Part shown: positions 1-8,086 of the stretch, piece after piece | Layout of the letters: each line of letters starts with the position of its first letter | How positions within the stretch are numbered: position 1 is the first letter of the stretch | Assembly (NCBI GenBank): GCA_947496605.1 | Contig: CANMDF010000007.1 | Coordinates: 1 to 47,625 of the forward strand | Length of the DNA: 47,625 nucleotides | From: an uncultured Paracoccaceae bacterium | GTDB taxonomy: Bacteria > Pseudomonadota > Alphaproteobacteria > Rhodobacterales > Rhodobacteraceae | Direction of reading: 5' to 3' | The notes under the pieces: generated by a model | The model's input: only the letters and a program-made list of their open reading frames with translations | Database searches by the model: none | What the model was told of the DNA's origin: nothing | Translations under genes and position numbers: made by a program

Positions 1-77
1 ATTTGCGATGGACTAGGGGTTTCGATGACAGATTTTATGGCTGAAATTGAAAACCGATAATCAATCTTATGTTAAAT
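1..77. repeat. Terminal direct repeat, copy 1 (circular contig overlap)
   Basis: These 77 bases are identical to 47549-47625. The length equals a common assembler k-mer size, so this is most likely the overlap left when a circular molecule was linearised rather than a biological repeat. Bases 1-60 are the 3' end of the XRE regulator gene that is complete at the other end of the window. The circular unit is 47,548 bp. Confidence 0.95.
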
Positions 78-422
78 TACATGATAAAGAATACTCACAG
101 TTAGATTCAATGTTTCCACGACAGCATAAGCTAAATAACTGTTTGCCTTGGCGGGAAACTATATCTTTCGTGAGTGCCAAGCACTCATCTGTTTGCGATC
201 AACAACGGTGGTGACGGCTCATCTTGCTAGATCTAACGATTGCTCCATTGCTGGTCCGGCCCGGATGGGTGGTCCGGGTCTTGGGTACGCGTGCCAGAGA
301 CTCGGCTGTTGGAGATTTGCCAGCATCGTGCCGTCTGATTGCGCAGGCGGCCACGCGAACAGCACGGCATGTTGCCCCACAGTGGCAAGCAACCACGCTG
401 GATGGAAGCGCAGTTGGACATT
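78..422. other. Intergenic stretch with no recognisable gene
   Basis: This gap lies between the XRE gene and the aldehyde dehydrogenase gene. The first 70 bases are AT-rich and the rest is GC-rich. Short open frames exist on both strands, but none has a ribosome binding site or a recognisable protein family. The only structure noted is the small palindrome at 171-187. Confidence 0.6.
171..187. repeat. Perfect 7-bp inverted repeat, possible operator
   Basis: TGAGTGC and GCACTCA are separated by three bases. The core CAAGCACT also occurs near 47344-47351, just upstream of the XRE regulator gene on the circular map. It could be a binding site of that regulator, but only the shared core supports this. 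Confidence 0.3.
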
Positions 423-1799
423 CTAGGGCAAATAGATCGCCTTGGTGTTCACGAATTCCTTCATGCCAAAGCCGCCGTGTTCGCGACCGAAACCGGAATC
501 TTTTACCCCACCGAACGGCATGTTCGGATCAGCGGCACCAAACGAATTGATCCGAACCATTCCCGTGTCGAAGTGGTCTCGGGCCAGCTGCAGTGCTTTG
601 TCTTCGTCCTTGCTAAAGATACCGCCACCCAGCCCGTAGCGGCTGTCATTTGCGATGCGCATTGCGTCCGCGTCATCCTTGGCCTTGATGATTGCCGCAA
701 CAGGCCCGAAAATTTCATCATCATAGGCGGGTGTCCCTGGCTTGCAGTTTGCGAGAACGGTTGCGGGATAGTAATGTCCGGTGCGATCCGGCGCGGACCC
801 GCCACACAGCACCTCTGCGCCACCTGCGACGCTTTCGCTGACTTGCTCGGAAACTGTATCAAACTGCTCGGCGCTAGAGAGCGGTCCTAGCTGGGTATTT
901 TCATCCTTGGGGTCGCCCATCTCGATAGCCTTCATCTGCGCGACAAAGGCGCTGGTGAATGCGTCATAGACAGCTTCTGTGACGACGAAACGCTTGGCCG
1001 AAACGCATGTTTCACCGTTGTTGTACAAGCGGCCTTGAACACAAGTTTTCACGGCGAGTTCGATGTCCGCGTCCTCGAGCACGAGGTAGGCATCATTCGA
1101 TCCTAGCTCGAGCACAGATTTCTTGAGGTTTTTTGTGGCAACCTGACCAATGTGCCGGCCCCCGCCATCGCTGCCTGTCATCGTGACACCGCGCACGCGG
1201 TCGTGTTCGATCATCGCGTCAGAGGTGTCGTGATCGACAATTACAACCTCGAACAACCCTTCCGGCAGCCCAGCTTTCAAACAAAGGTCGCGCAACATAA
1301 GGCCACTGCCCGTACAGATTGAGGCATGTTTCAGGATCACGCCATTGCCAGCCATCAGATTTGAAGCAAGCACACGCACCGGTTGGTAGACGGGAAAATT
1401 CCACGGTTGAATGCTGTAAATGACACCAATCGGCGCATAGGTGACGATACCACGCTTTTCGCCACCACTGTGTTTGCGATCTTCATCGGCCAGAATGTCT
1501 GGACCATGTTCTGCCGTATATTCAAATATCTGAGCACAAAGTTCGATTTCTGTGTGGCCATCGCGCAGCAGCTTGCCGGTTTCTTCGGTCATCAAGGTCG
1601 CGAATGCATCCGCGTTATCGCGCAGGGCGGCAGCAATCTTGCGTAGATATGGCGCACGCTCTGCATGGTCTTTGGTGCGCCACTTCAGAAACGCCTCATG
1701 ACATTTTTCAATTCTGTCGAAAGCGGCGTCTGACGTCATCACATCATAGGTCGCGATCGTCTCTTCGGTGGCGGGGTTTTTGGTGGATAAGTGTGTCAT
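423..1799 (-). CDS. NAD(P)-dependent aldehyde dehydrogenase, succinate-semialdehyde dehydrogenase type
   Basis: A 458-residue aldehyde dehydrogenase of full family length. It should oxidise an aldehyde to a carboxylic acid with NAD(P). The catalytic glutamate lies in LELGSND (about E231) and the catalytic cysteine in NNGETCVSAKR (about C265). The C-terminal motif GGVKDSGFGREHG is typical of the succinate-semialdehyde (Sad/YneI, GabD) branch; the substrate is inferred. ATG 1799 is chosen because AAAGG lies 8 nt upstream; a GTG at 1808 is the alternative. An EcfG-type promoter sits about 30-55 bp upstream, giving a short leader. A likely role is detoxifying aldehydes formed by lipid peroxidation under stress. 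Confidence 0.9.
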   Translation of the reverse strand: MTHLSTKNPATEETIATYDVMTSDAAFDRIEKCHEAFLKWRTKDHAERAPYLRKIAAALRDNADAFATLMTEETGKLLRDGHTEIELCAQIFEYTAEHGPDILADEDRKHSGGEKRGIVTYAPIGVIYSIQPWNFPVYQPVRVLASNLMAGNGVILKHASICTGSGLMLRDLCLKAGLPEGLFEVVIVDHDTSDAMIEHDRVRGVTMTGSDGGGRHIGQVATKNLKKSVLELGSNDAYLVLEDADIELAVKTCVQGRLYNNGETCVSAKRFVVTEAVYDAFTSAFVAQMKAIEMGDPKDENTQLGPLSSAEQFDTVSEQVSESVAGGAEVLCGGSAPDRTGHYYPATVLANCKPGTPAYDDEIFGPVAAIIKAKDDADAMRIANDSRYGLGGGIFSKDEDKALQLARDHFDTGMVRINSFGAADPNMPFGGVKDSGFGREHGGFGMKEFVNTKAIYLP

Positions 1800-1831
1800 G
1801 TGAGGCACCTTTCATAGGACGTTGTCTAGCA

Positions 1832-1856
1832 AACCCGTAGCGACCCGCATGGTTCC
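1832..1856 (-). promoter_or_regulatory. EcfG-type promoter for the aldehyde dehydrogenase
   Basis: On the minus strand GGAACC is followed by 15 nt and GGTT. It lies just upstream of the gene start at 1799. The -35 box is perfect and the -10 box has one change from CGTT. Confidence 0.7.
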
Positions 1857-2015
1857 ATCAGTCGCGCCCGGGATTACACCCTACGGAAAACCCACGCGTG
1901 CATGTCGACGCAAAGACAACGGCAATTCACGGGTAAGCCAATCTGATCTGTTGCTATACGCTCGCCCTGCCCCGTTTCCGGCTGCGTGAGCGTAGAGATC
2001 AGCGAAGTTGTCTGG

Positions 2016-2495
2016 CTAATCAGCATCCGGGCGGTCATCTGCGCCGCGGTGTTCCATAAACCGACTTGCGGCCAGCAAACTTGCTGCAAGTATCGCGCAA
2101 ATTACGGCAAACAGCCCCAATCCAACGCCGGATGCAAGGCCAAGGGCGCCGGCAACCCATAGGCTTGCTGCTGTTGCCATCCCGCCGACATTCTTGTCGC
2201 CTTGTATGATCGCGCCCGCGCCTAAGAAACCAAGTCCACCGATCAGGCCTTGAATGACCCGCGTCGGGTCGGCTGCCAGTTCAGCCGTTCCCATGCTGCG
2301 CGACATTTCAATCGCGGTAACCGTAAAGATAGCGGACCCAAGCGACACCATCATATAGGTCCGCACGCCTACCCGCCGGTGTCTGACTTCGCGATCGAGG
2401 CCAAGAATCCCCCCCGCCACCAGCGCAAAGATAAGCCGCAAGAACCAGTCCGCTTCGGTCATACCAATATCCAATGCGCTGAATAACTCGGTCAT
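2016..2495 (-). CDS. MgtC/SapB family membrane protein
   Basis: A 159-residue hydrophobic protein of the MgtC/SapB family. The family signature GLDREVRHRRVGVRTY is present near residue 35, followed by several membrane helices. MgtC proteins sit in the inner membrane and help cells survive low magnesium or acid stress, partly by acting on the F-type ATPase. This copy has the short MgtC/SapB core without the C-terminal ACT-like domain. GGAG lies upstream of ATG 2495. It is a single-gene unit with its own EcfG-type promoter about 100 bp upstream. Confidence 0.88.
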   Translation of the reverse strand: MTELFSALDIGMTEADWFLRLIFALVAGGILGLDREVRHRRVGVRTYMMVSLGSAIFTVTAIEMSRSMGTAELAADPTRVIQGLIGGLGFLGAGAIIQGDKNVGGMATAASLWVAGALGLASGVGLGLFAVICAILAASLLAASRFMEHRGADDRPDAD

Positions 2496-2595
2496 GGCGG
2501 CTCCTCTCGGTTAGATGATGTGGTGTGTCATATGCCACTGTGTTGTGCGGCATTCGCGCGCGCTAGTCAAAACTGGCACCCCGATGCACATACAA

Positions 2596-2620
2596 AACAG
2601 ATCGCAGCGGCTTTCGTTCC
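2596..2620 (-). promoter_or_regulatory. EcfG-type promoter for the MgtC gene
   Basis: On the minus strand GGAACG, 15 nt, TGTT. It would give a leader of about 93 nt before ATG 2495. The -10 box is less good than CGTT. Confidence 0.55.
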
Positions 2621-2694
2621 ACCGATATTGGCCACGCGATAATGCGTCCTTGATGCCTGTCCGCTGTTGTGTTGTCCGGTGTTTGGGGAAAGCG

Positions 2695-2719
2695 GGAACC
2701 AAACAGCCATTTGTACGTT
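2695..2719 (+). promoter_or_regulatory. EcfG-type promoter for the entericidin gene
   Basis: GGAACC, 15 nt, CGTT: a perfect match. It lies about 50 bp upstream of the small lipoprotein gene at 2772. Confidence 0.8.
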
Positions 2720-2771
2720 GGCTTCCTAATGGACGGTGATCCGTCTTGGTCAAACAAAAAGGAACCCAGCT

Positions 2772-2915
2772 ATGCGTATCAAAGTATTTATTCTCGCCGC
2801 CGTGTCTGTTGTGACATTTGCCGCCTGTGAAACAATTGAAGGCGCCGGCGAAGACATTTCAGCCGCAGGTGCGGTGATCAGTGAAGAGAGCCGCGACGTA
2901 CAGTCCGACCTCTAG
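2772..2915 (+). CDS. Entericidin A/B family lipoprotein
   Basis: A 47-residue protein with a hydrophobic signal and a lipobox (FAAC, Cys19), followed by a short hydrophilic tail containing ETIEGAGEDISAAG. This matches the entericidin family, small lipoproteins first described as a stationary-phase stress pair in enterobacteria. It is probably attached to a membrane through the lipidated cysteine. A good ribosome site (AAGGA) precedes ATG 2772. A perfect EcfG-type promoter lies upstream and a strong hairpin downstream, so it is probably monocistronic. Confidence 0.88.
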   Translation: MRIKVFILAAVSVVTFAACETIEGAGEDISAAGAVISEESRDVQSDL

Positions 2916-2937
2916 GTTTTTCAACATCATTGTTTCG

Positions 2938-2972
2938 TTATGGGCCGCTTTGTGCGGCCCATAATGTTCTTA
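2938..2972 (+). terminator. Intrinsic terminator after the entericidin gene
   Basis: An 11-bp perfect stem (2938-2948 with 2954-2964) with a 5-nt loop, followed by a weak T-rich run. Some read-through into the mscS gene is likely, because that gene has no EcfG-type promoter of its own. Confidence 0.75.
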
Positions 2973-2986
2973 CAATCCATTTCATC

Positions 2987-4393
2987 ATGAGGCACTGTGC
3001 GTTGGCCACTTCCCCTAGAAATCTGTTTTTACTCGTTCTGTCTGTGTGTCTTGCACTTTTCCTTGCTTTACCTGCGCAGGCGCAAACCAGCACGGATGAT
3101 GCGGACACAGCAGATGTCCTGACACCGCAAGCAGCGGTTGAGGTTGATCCGGTCAATTCCGACACAGACATTCAGAACCGGATTTCTGCCATTGTCGATG
3201 CTACTGGATGGTATCAAGACGTTACAATCCGCGTGCAGGAAGGCGTTGTTTTTCTGGATGGGGTTGCCGACACTGACGCGCGCAAAGAGTGGGTGCGTCA
3301 ACTGGCGGCCAAAACGAACGGCGTGGTCGCGGTGGTTAATCGTATGATAGTGGACGAAACCGTCGTGTGGTCATTTGACCCGGCCATTTCCGAAATACAG
3401 CGACTGGTCCGGCAGGCCGTCACTGTGATGCCGCTGGTCCTGCTTGCCCTTCTCGTCCTGCCTGTTGCGTGGTTTGTTGCCCGGCTTGTGTTCCGGTTTG
3501 CTGCATCAGCGCTCACGACCCGTATCCAGTCGCCATTTCTGCGCAAAGTGGTTGCAAGGGCGGTTGCATTTCCTGTCTTGCTTTTGGGGATCTATATCGT
3601 TCTGCAGGTAGCAGGGTTGACCCAACTGGCGATTTCCCTTGTCGGCGGTGCAGGGGTTCTGGGCATCGTCATTGGATTTGCATTCCGCGATATCGCTGAA
3701 AACTTTCTATCCAGCTTAATCCTAAGCGTGCGTCGCCCGTTTCGCCGTGATGATTATGTTGAGGTCGCGGGTATCGCCGGGACCGTGCGCAGCATGAACA
3801 CCCGCAGTACCATCATAAGGTCGGTCGAGGGCAACCTGATCCACGTCCCGAATTCGATCATTTTCAAAAGTGTGATTGAGAATTTCACGTCTTCGCCCGA
3901 ACGCCGCGGCGAATTTGTGGTCGGTATCGGATACGATGCGGTGGTCGCCCAAGCGCAGGAGGTCATTATGAACGGCTTGCGGTCACATGGCGCTGTTCTG
4001 GCTGATCCCGCGCCGATGGTTCTGGTCGATGAACTGGGCGCGTCCACAATAAATATCAAAACGTATTACTGGTTTGACGGGCTGGAGATTTCGGCAATCA
4101 AACTGAAATCAGCGCTGTTGCGCATGGTGAAATCCGATTTGACCGCAGCAGGGATATCCATGCCGGATGAAGCCCGAGAGGTGATTTTCCCTGAGGGCGT
4201 ACAAGTGCAAACACAGGTCGAACATATCGACAACAGCGCCGCTTCGGTCGCGGCATTGCCAAAGTCTGACAAACCGCCGGTAGAGCCTGCTCAAACCAGC
4301 GCTGAGGCTGATTTGAAGAACGATCTACTGCCGCCACAGTCAGAGGATGATCGGTTGGAAGAGGATGCAAATGATCTGCTTGCCGCGCGGTAG
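2987..4393 (+). CDS. MscS-family mechanosensitive channel with N-terminal BON domain
   Basis: A 468-residue protein with a signal peptide (about 1-32, ending AQA), a BON domain (about 58-125, with VVFLDGVADT), transmembrane helices from about 145 to 245, and the MscS pore and beta domain (GFAFRDIAENFLSS, then a VPNS motif). MscS channels open under membrane tension and release solutes during osmotic downshock. The BON domain probably binds phospholipid or anchors the periplasmic part. The tail (about 410-468) is acidic and probably disordered. ATG 2987 is preferred because the upstream in-frame start at 2930 would lie before the terminator hairpin and put extra residues before the signal peptide. 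Confidence 0.88.
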   Translation: MRHCALATSPRNLFLLVLSVCLALFLALPAQAQTSTDDADTADVLTPQAAVEVDPVNSDTDIQNRISAIVDATGWYQDVTIRVQEGVVFLDGVADTDARKEWVRQLAAKTNGVVAVVNRMIVDETVVWSFDPAISEIQRLVRQAVTVMPLVLLALLVLPVAWFVARLVFRFAASALTTRIQSPFLRKVVARAVAFPVLLLGIYIVLQVAGLTQLAISLVGGAGVLGIVIGFAFRDIAENFLSSLILSVRRPFRRDDYVEVAGIAGTVRSMNTRSTIIRSVEGNLIHVPNSIIFKSVIENFTSSPERRGEFVVGIGYDAVVAQAQEVIMNGLRSHGAVLADPAPMVLVDELGASTINIKTYYWFDGLEISAIKLKSALLRMVKSDLTAAGISMPDEAREVIFPEGVQVQTQVEHIDNSAASVAALPKSDKPPVEPAQTSAEADLKNDLLPPQSEDDRLEEDANDLLAAR

Positions 4394-4430
4394 GCTGCGC
4401 TGTGCTTGGCCTTGGGGTCAAACAGTGCGT

Positions 4431-4455
4431 GGAACCAAGGGCGCGTTGGTGGGTT
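4431..4455 (+). promoter_or_regulatory. EcfG-type promoter for the SpoIIAA-like gene
   Basis: GGAACC, 15 nt, GGTT, ending about 37 bp before ATG 4492. Confidence 0.7.
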
Positions 4456-4491
4456 GCTACTATTCATGCAACCACAACACGTGAGGTCACG

Positions 4492-4890
4492 ATGACACAT
4501 TTTGCCCACGGTCCAATCCAACAGATTCCAACAGACACCGAAACAGTTTTTGCCTTTCAAATCCACGGTCACATCGATGACGACGCGTCAGAGGCGCTGG
4601 CCGAATTTATGAATGGTGTCTTTGATCAGCACCCCAAAGTGAACATGCTGCTGGAAATGACCAAATTCACAGGCAGCGATTGGGATAGCATGCTGGACGG
4701 TGATGTCATCAAGTCCCGTTTCAGATCGCTGCAACACGTTGCACGCTATGCTGTCGTGGGCGCACCGGATCGCGCGGCCAAGATGATCGCGCTGATGGAC
4801 AAGATCATTCCCGTCGATGCACGCGCCTTTGACACGGACGAAATCAACGCTGCGTGGGACTTTGTCGGCGCCCGCCCGATCGCGGCCTAA
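4492..4890 (+). CDS. SpoIIAA-like (STAS-fold) domain protein
   Basis: A 132-residue soluble protein resembling the SpoIIAA-like family (DUF3478). It has the AFQIHGHIDDD start, a central VNMLLEMTKF strand, and RYAVVGAPDRAAKM, features of a STAS-like fold. Family members are often single-domain proteins of unknown target in proteobacterial stress regulons. There is no obvious serine kinase or phosphatase partner next to it. GAGG precedes ATG 4492, and the gene has its own EcfG-type promoter. Confidence 0.8.
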   Translation: MTHFAHGPIQQIPTDTETVFAFQIHGHIDDDASEALAEFMNGVFDQHPKVNMLLEMTKFTGSDWDSMLDGDVIKSRFRSLQHVARYAVVGAPDRAAKMIALMDKIIPVDARAFDTDEINAAWDFVGARPIAA

Positions 4891-4941
4891 CCGCATGCCG
4901 CGTCGTGTTCGGCCACGTCACGCAGGATGCGGCGCGCAAAT

Positions 4942-5817
4942 CTAATCTGTCTCGCCAGCTTCTTGAGATGTAATTGGCAAAGGTTGCTTGAAAGTCAGCG
5001 TGCGGTAAGGGAACGGGATTTCTATACCAGCATCATCAAGCGCACGCTTTACGCCGGCGACGACTTCGTCACGCGATGTGCGGACATCGACAGGCTGTGA
5101 TCCGGTCCACCATGTCACTTCAAAATTGATAGACGAAGACGCGAACTCCTGCGCGAAAACCTGAATCGGTTTGTCGTCTTTTTCAACAGTTTCGCATTTC
5201 TGGACGGCGCCTGCGATGACGCTGCGTGCCTCATCTACATCAACGTCATAGGCCACGCCGCAAATAATCGTGACACGGCGTTTGGGCTTGTCGGTACGGA
5301 TAACAACCGGGTTCTTGAACAGCATTGAATTTGGAACAATGACCAGCTGACCGTCGGTGCGCGAAATATGACTTTCGCGAATGGCAATCTGTGTCACTTC
5401 ACCTTCGATGCCGACGCATTCGATATGATCCCCGATGCGCATTTCCCGACGGAACAGAATGATTATGCCCGCAAGGAAATTTTCAAACACATCTTTGAAT
5501 GCAAATCCGATAGCAACCGACCCAAGACCCAAGCCCGCAAGGATGCTTGCAGGGGTCAGCCCCGGAAAGACAATGACGGCGGCAATCATCAGCCCCAGAA
5601 CCCAAGTCAAAATCGATGCCAGAAGCGTGGCCAGTTCGCGCAGACTTTGCCGCAGCTTTGTCTGCGCCATCAGTCTGGAAATGCCGGATTTGATGACTTT
5701 ACCGACAAGCGCTGTCAAAGCGATCACGACAAGCGCCACCACGATCTGTGGCATCAGTTCAATCGCCGATCGGCCAATTTCGCGCAATTGATCTATTAGA
5801 ATTCCGACCGGCTCCAA
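4942..5817 (-). CDS. MscS-family small-conductance mechanosensitive channel
   Basis: A 291-residue channel of standard MscS size. It has three N-terminal helices, the pore segment with GLGLGSVAIGFAFKDVFENF (about 95-115), then the beta domain with IVPNSMLFKNPV. It is the second of three MscS-type channels on the replicon. TTG 5817 is the chosen start, with GGAG 8 nt before it; no ATG gives a better N terminus. A near-consensus EcfG promoter (TGAACC) overlaps the 3' end of the upstream DUF998 gene. Confidence 0.9.
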   Translation of the reverse strand: MEPVGILIDQLREIGRSAIELMPQIVVALVVIALTALVGKVIKSGISRLMAQTKLRQSLRELATLLASILTWVLGLMIAAVIVFPGLTPASILAGLGLGSVAIGFAFKDVFENFLAGIIILFRREMRIGDHIECVGIEGEVTQIAIRESHISRTDGQLVIVPNSMLFKNPVVIRTDKPKRRVTIICGVAYDVDVDEARSVIAGAVQKCETVEKDDKPIQVFAQEFASSSINFEVTWWTGSQPVDVRTSRDEVVAGVKRALDDAGIEIPFPYRTLTFKQPLPITSQEAGETD

Positions 5818-5852
5818 ATGCGTTCTCCGTTCTGTGACACCCGATAGAGCCC

Positions 5853-5877
5853 AACGCCTATCGCGCGATTTGGTTCA
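5853..5877 (-). promoter_or_regulatory. EcfG-type promoter (one mismatch) for the MscS channel
   Basis: On the minus strand TGAACC, 15 nt, CGTT. The first base of the -35 box deviates. It overlaps the last bases of the DUF998 gene. Confidence 0.5.
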
Positions 5878-6516
5878 CGCAATTCTTCGGGCCAGTGAAA
5901 TATACATGCGGGCCAGCACCCCCAGAAATGCAAATGCGATCAAACCAAGATAGCGTTCATAGATCCCGTCTATCCCCGTCGGCAGGAAAAAGAAGAATGG
6001 CGCCGATATGGTCCAGATGATCGACACGGCCACCAGACTGTGTCCATATCCGCGCCCGACTCGATATGCGCCGCCCGACATTAACCAAGGGGCAAGGGTC
6101 ATGATAATCCCCAGCGCGTAGACGAGGTAGACGTGTATCACGACCCCCTCGTTGTCATTGTCGCCGTATTCGTTGCGCGCACCGATCAGGAACACGATCA
6201 ACGCCATCAGTCCGATGCCGATCAGGCCGATGCTCCAACGTGGATCGCCCAGATGAACATGTGCGGCACAAACGGCGGTCGCCAATAAAGACCCAGCAAA
6301 TGCATAGATACCGATATCGACGATGAATTCATATCGTCCTGCGCCAAGGTCGCTGATCGTGTCGGCCAGCCAGTCGTGATCTGGCACGACGAAATCCGCA
6401 ATCAGAATGGAAATCGCAAAAATGATGCATCCGGCAATCGCAGCATAGCTAAGGTACCGCACCAGATCGGGCTGCAGTTGACTGCGCCAAGGCCTGTCGA
6501 AATCAATAGTATCCAC
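5875..6516 (-). CDS. DUF998 family membrane protein
   Basis: A 213-residue integral membrane protein with about six helices. DTISDLGAGRYE near residue 60 is the conserved region of DUF998. The biochemical role of the family is unknown. GTG 6516 is preferred: it has GGGGAAG upstream and lies downstream of the EcfG-type promoter. The longer frame from 6600 would start upstream of that promoter. Confidence 0.8.
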   Translation of the reverse strand: MDTIDFDRPWRSQLQPDLVRYLSYAAIAGCIIFAISILIADFVVPDHDWLADTISDLGAGRYEFIVDIGIYAFAGSLLATAVCAAHVHLGDPRWSIGLIGIGLMALIVFLIGARNEYGDNDNEGVVIHVYLVYALGIIMTLAPWLMSGGAYRVGRGYGHSLVAVSIIWTISAPFFFFLPTGIDGIYERYLGLIAFAFLGVLARMYISLARRIA

Positions 6517-6550
6517 GTTTTCTTCCCCGCTTTGGACTATATGACACCCT

Positions 6551-6576
6551 AACGCTGACGGGGGCAGTTCTGTTCC
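6551..6576 (-). promoter_or_regulatory. EcfG-type promoter for the DUF998 gene
   Basis: On the minus strand GGAACA, 16 nt, CGTT. It gives a leader of roughly 27 nt before GTG 6516 and is divergent from the promoter at 6616. Confidence 0.7.
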
Positions 6577-6615
6577 CTTTTGGGCTTTCCGTCGGGGCAT
6601 TCACGAAAAACCGAC

Positions 6616-6640
6616 GGAACGATCGACAAGCGTAGGTGTT
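6616..6640 (+). promoter_or_regulatory. EcfG-type promoter for the double PRC-barrel protein
   Basis: GGAACG, 15 nt, TGTT, about 50 bp before ATG 6693. Confidence 0.55.
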
Positions 6641-6692
6641 GATCAGGCAGCAAGGTTGGCAAATCCAACCGTGACCCAAACAGGAGAAAACA

Positions 6693-7484
6693 ATGAAGAA
6701 TTTTCTGAGCACAACCGCCGCCGCACTGGCACTTACAACCGCCGCATATGCCGACGGTCACACTGCCATCTTTTCGGACATGCAATTTGACGCGGCAGTG
6801 AACGTCAACGCCACCGAATTGGTCGGCATGCGCGTCTACGCATCAGAGGCAAGCATCGCAAACGACATGACGATTGCCGCGAACGGTGAAACAGAATGGG
6901 ACGACATCGGTGAAATCAACGAGATTTTGCTGACCCGCGGCGGCCAAGTACAATCGGTGATTGTTGGTGTCGGTGGGTTCTTGGGGATCGGCGAAAAGGA
7001 TGTCGCCGTCAACATGTCCGAACTGCGTTTTGTCGAAGAGGAAGGTGAGGCAAATGACTTCTTCCTGGTGATCGAAGCAACCGCAGTCGGCGTGCAGGAT
7101 GCCCCGGCTTATGAATACAACCAGCTGACAAACACCATGGGCGATGGCGAAGAAATGGACGCTTGGACCGGCCCGGACATCGCCATGGACGGGTTCGCCC
7201 GTATGATGCCCCAAGACCTGACGACCGAAAATCTGACAGGCGCACCGGTGTTTGGTGTAAACAATGAGGAAGTCGGCGAAATTGGTGCGCTTTTGGTGAC
7301 CGACACAGGCGCGCTTGATCGTGCGGTGATCGATGTGGGTGGGTTCCTTGGCCTTGGCGAACGTGAAGTCGCCGTATCCTTGGACGCGCTGACAATCCTG
7401 CGCATGGACGACGGTGACGACGTACGGGTCTACATCGATGCGTCCCAACAGGCGTTGGAACAGCTGCCAGAATACGAAGGCTAA
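6693..7484 (+). CDS. Exported protein with two PRC-barrel domains
   Basis: A 263-residue protein with a cleavable signal peptide (about 1-21, ending AYADG). Two PRC-barrel repeats follow: one around residues 40-110 with VGVGGFLGIGEKDVAV, one around 185-250 with IDVGGFLGLGEREVAV. The two repeats resemble each other, suggesting internal duplication. It is predicted periplasmic and acidic; the function is unknown. PRC-barrel proteins often occur in stress or envelope contexts. A strong ribosome site (AGGAG) precedes ATG 6693. Two hairpins follow the gene. Confidence 0.85.
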   Translation: MKNFLSTTAAALALTTAAYADGHTAIFSDMQFDAAVNVNATELVGMRVYASEASIANDMTIAANGETEWDDIGEINEILLTRGGQVQSVIVGVGGFLGIGEKDVAVNMSELRFVEEEGEANDFFLVIEATAVGVQDAPAYEYNQLTNTMGDGEEMDAWTGPDIAMDGFARMMPQDLTTENLTGAPVFGVNNEEVGEIGALLVTDTGALDRAVIDVGGFLGLGEREVAVSLDALTILRMDDGDDVRVYIDASQQALEQLPEYEG

Positions 7485-7496
7485 TCTAAACATTCT

Positions 7497-7521
7497 GGGG
7501 CAAGGCTGTTTGCCTTGCCCC
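7497..7521 (+). terminator. Hairpin after the PRC-barrel gene
   Basis: A perfect 10-bp stem (7497-7506 with 7512-7521) with a TGTTT loop. There is no clear T tract, so it may be an RNA-stabilising hairpin or an inefficient terminator. Confidence 0.6.
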
Positions 7522-7529
7522 GATCCAAC

Positions 7530-7558
7530 ATGGCCCCCTGCGGGCCATTTTCGTGTTT
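7530..7558 (+). terminator. Second hairpin with T-rich tail
   Basis: ATGGCCC pairs with GGGCCAT (7-bp stem) and is followed by TTTTCGTGTTT. It lies just before creA. Confidence 0.6.
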
Positions 7559-7574
7559 CATAAGGACGGATATC

Positions 7575-8039
7575 ATGACCCTCATACGCCGCTTGGCCGC
7601 AGCATCATGCGCCACTTTATTCGCAACGACAGCGCTCGCCGAACAGGTCGGCAATGTTGATGTTGACTGGTTGGGCAATGATATCGTGATCGAGGCATTC
7701 TCCGACCCCGAAGTCGAAGGTGTCACCTGTCACGTATCGTATTTTGAACGCGGACTGATCGACCGTTTGCAAAAAGGGAACTGGTTCGAGGATCCGTCGA
7801 ATTCAGCGATCTCGTGCCGTCAGACGGGGCCGATAACGATCGGTGATATTGATCGCAGTGATGAGGGTGAAAGCATCTTTTCGGAACGGCGCTCGATCAT
7901 CTGGAAGTCTCTGTCCGTCAAACGCATCTTTGATGAGGCCAACCGCACGCTGATCTATGTGGCCCATGCGCGCGAAGTGCAGGACGGCAGTGCAAAGATG
8001 TCTATTTCCACCATCCCGCTTTACCAACCATCTAACTAG
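7575..8039 (+). CDS. creA: CreA family protein
   Basis: A 154-residue exported protein. The signal peptide covers about residues 1-22 (ending ALA). The mature part begins VDWLGNDIVIEAFSDPEVEG, followed by VTCHVS and ISCRQTGPI, the hallmarks of the CreA family. The molecular role of CreA is not settled. ATG 7575 follows AAGGAC and gives a proper signal peptide. No EcfG-type promoter is visible directly upstream, so it may depend on read-through from the PRC-barrel gene. Confidence 0.88.
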   Translation: MTLIRRLAAASCATLFATTALAEQVGNVDVDWLGNDIVIEAFSDPEVEGVTCHVSYFERGLIDRLQKGNWFEDPSNSAISCRQTGPITIGDIDRSDEGESIFSERRSIIWKSLSVKRIFDEANRTLIYVAHAREVQDGSAKMSISTIPLYQPSN

Positions 8040-8086
8040 GCATCTGGCGCTGGCTCTGCGAAACGCGCCAGAGGTTCAAGCCGCCG

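Noticed and set aside
148..426. Open frames on both strands in the gap before the aldehyde dehydrogenase gene
   Set aside because: No ribosome site, no known domain and unusual composition (rich in Cys, Arg and Trp); they look like chance frames in GC-rich DNA.
2930..2986. Longer N terminus of the BON-MscS protein
   Set aside because: It would start before the terminator hairpin and place 19 residues before a clear signal peptide.
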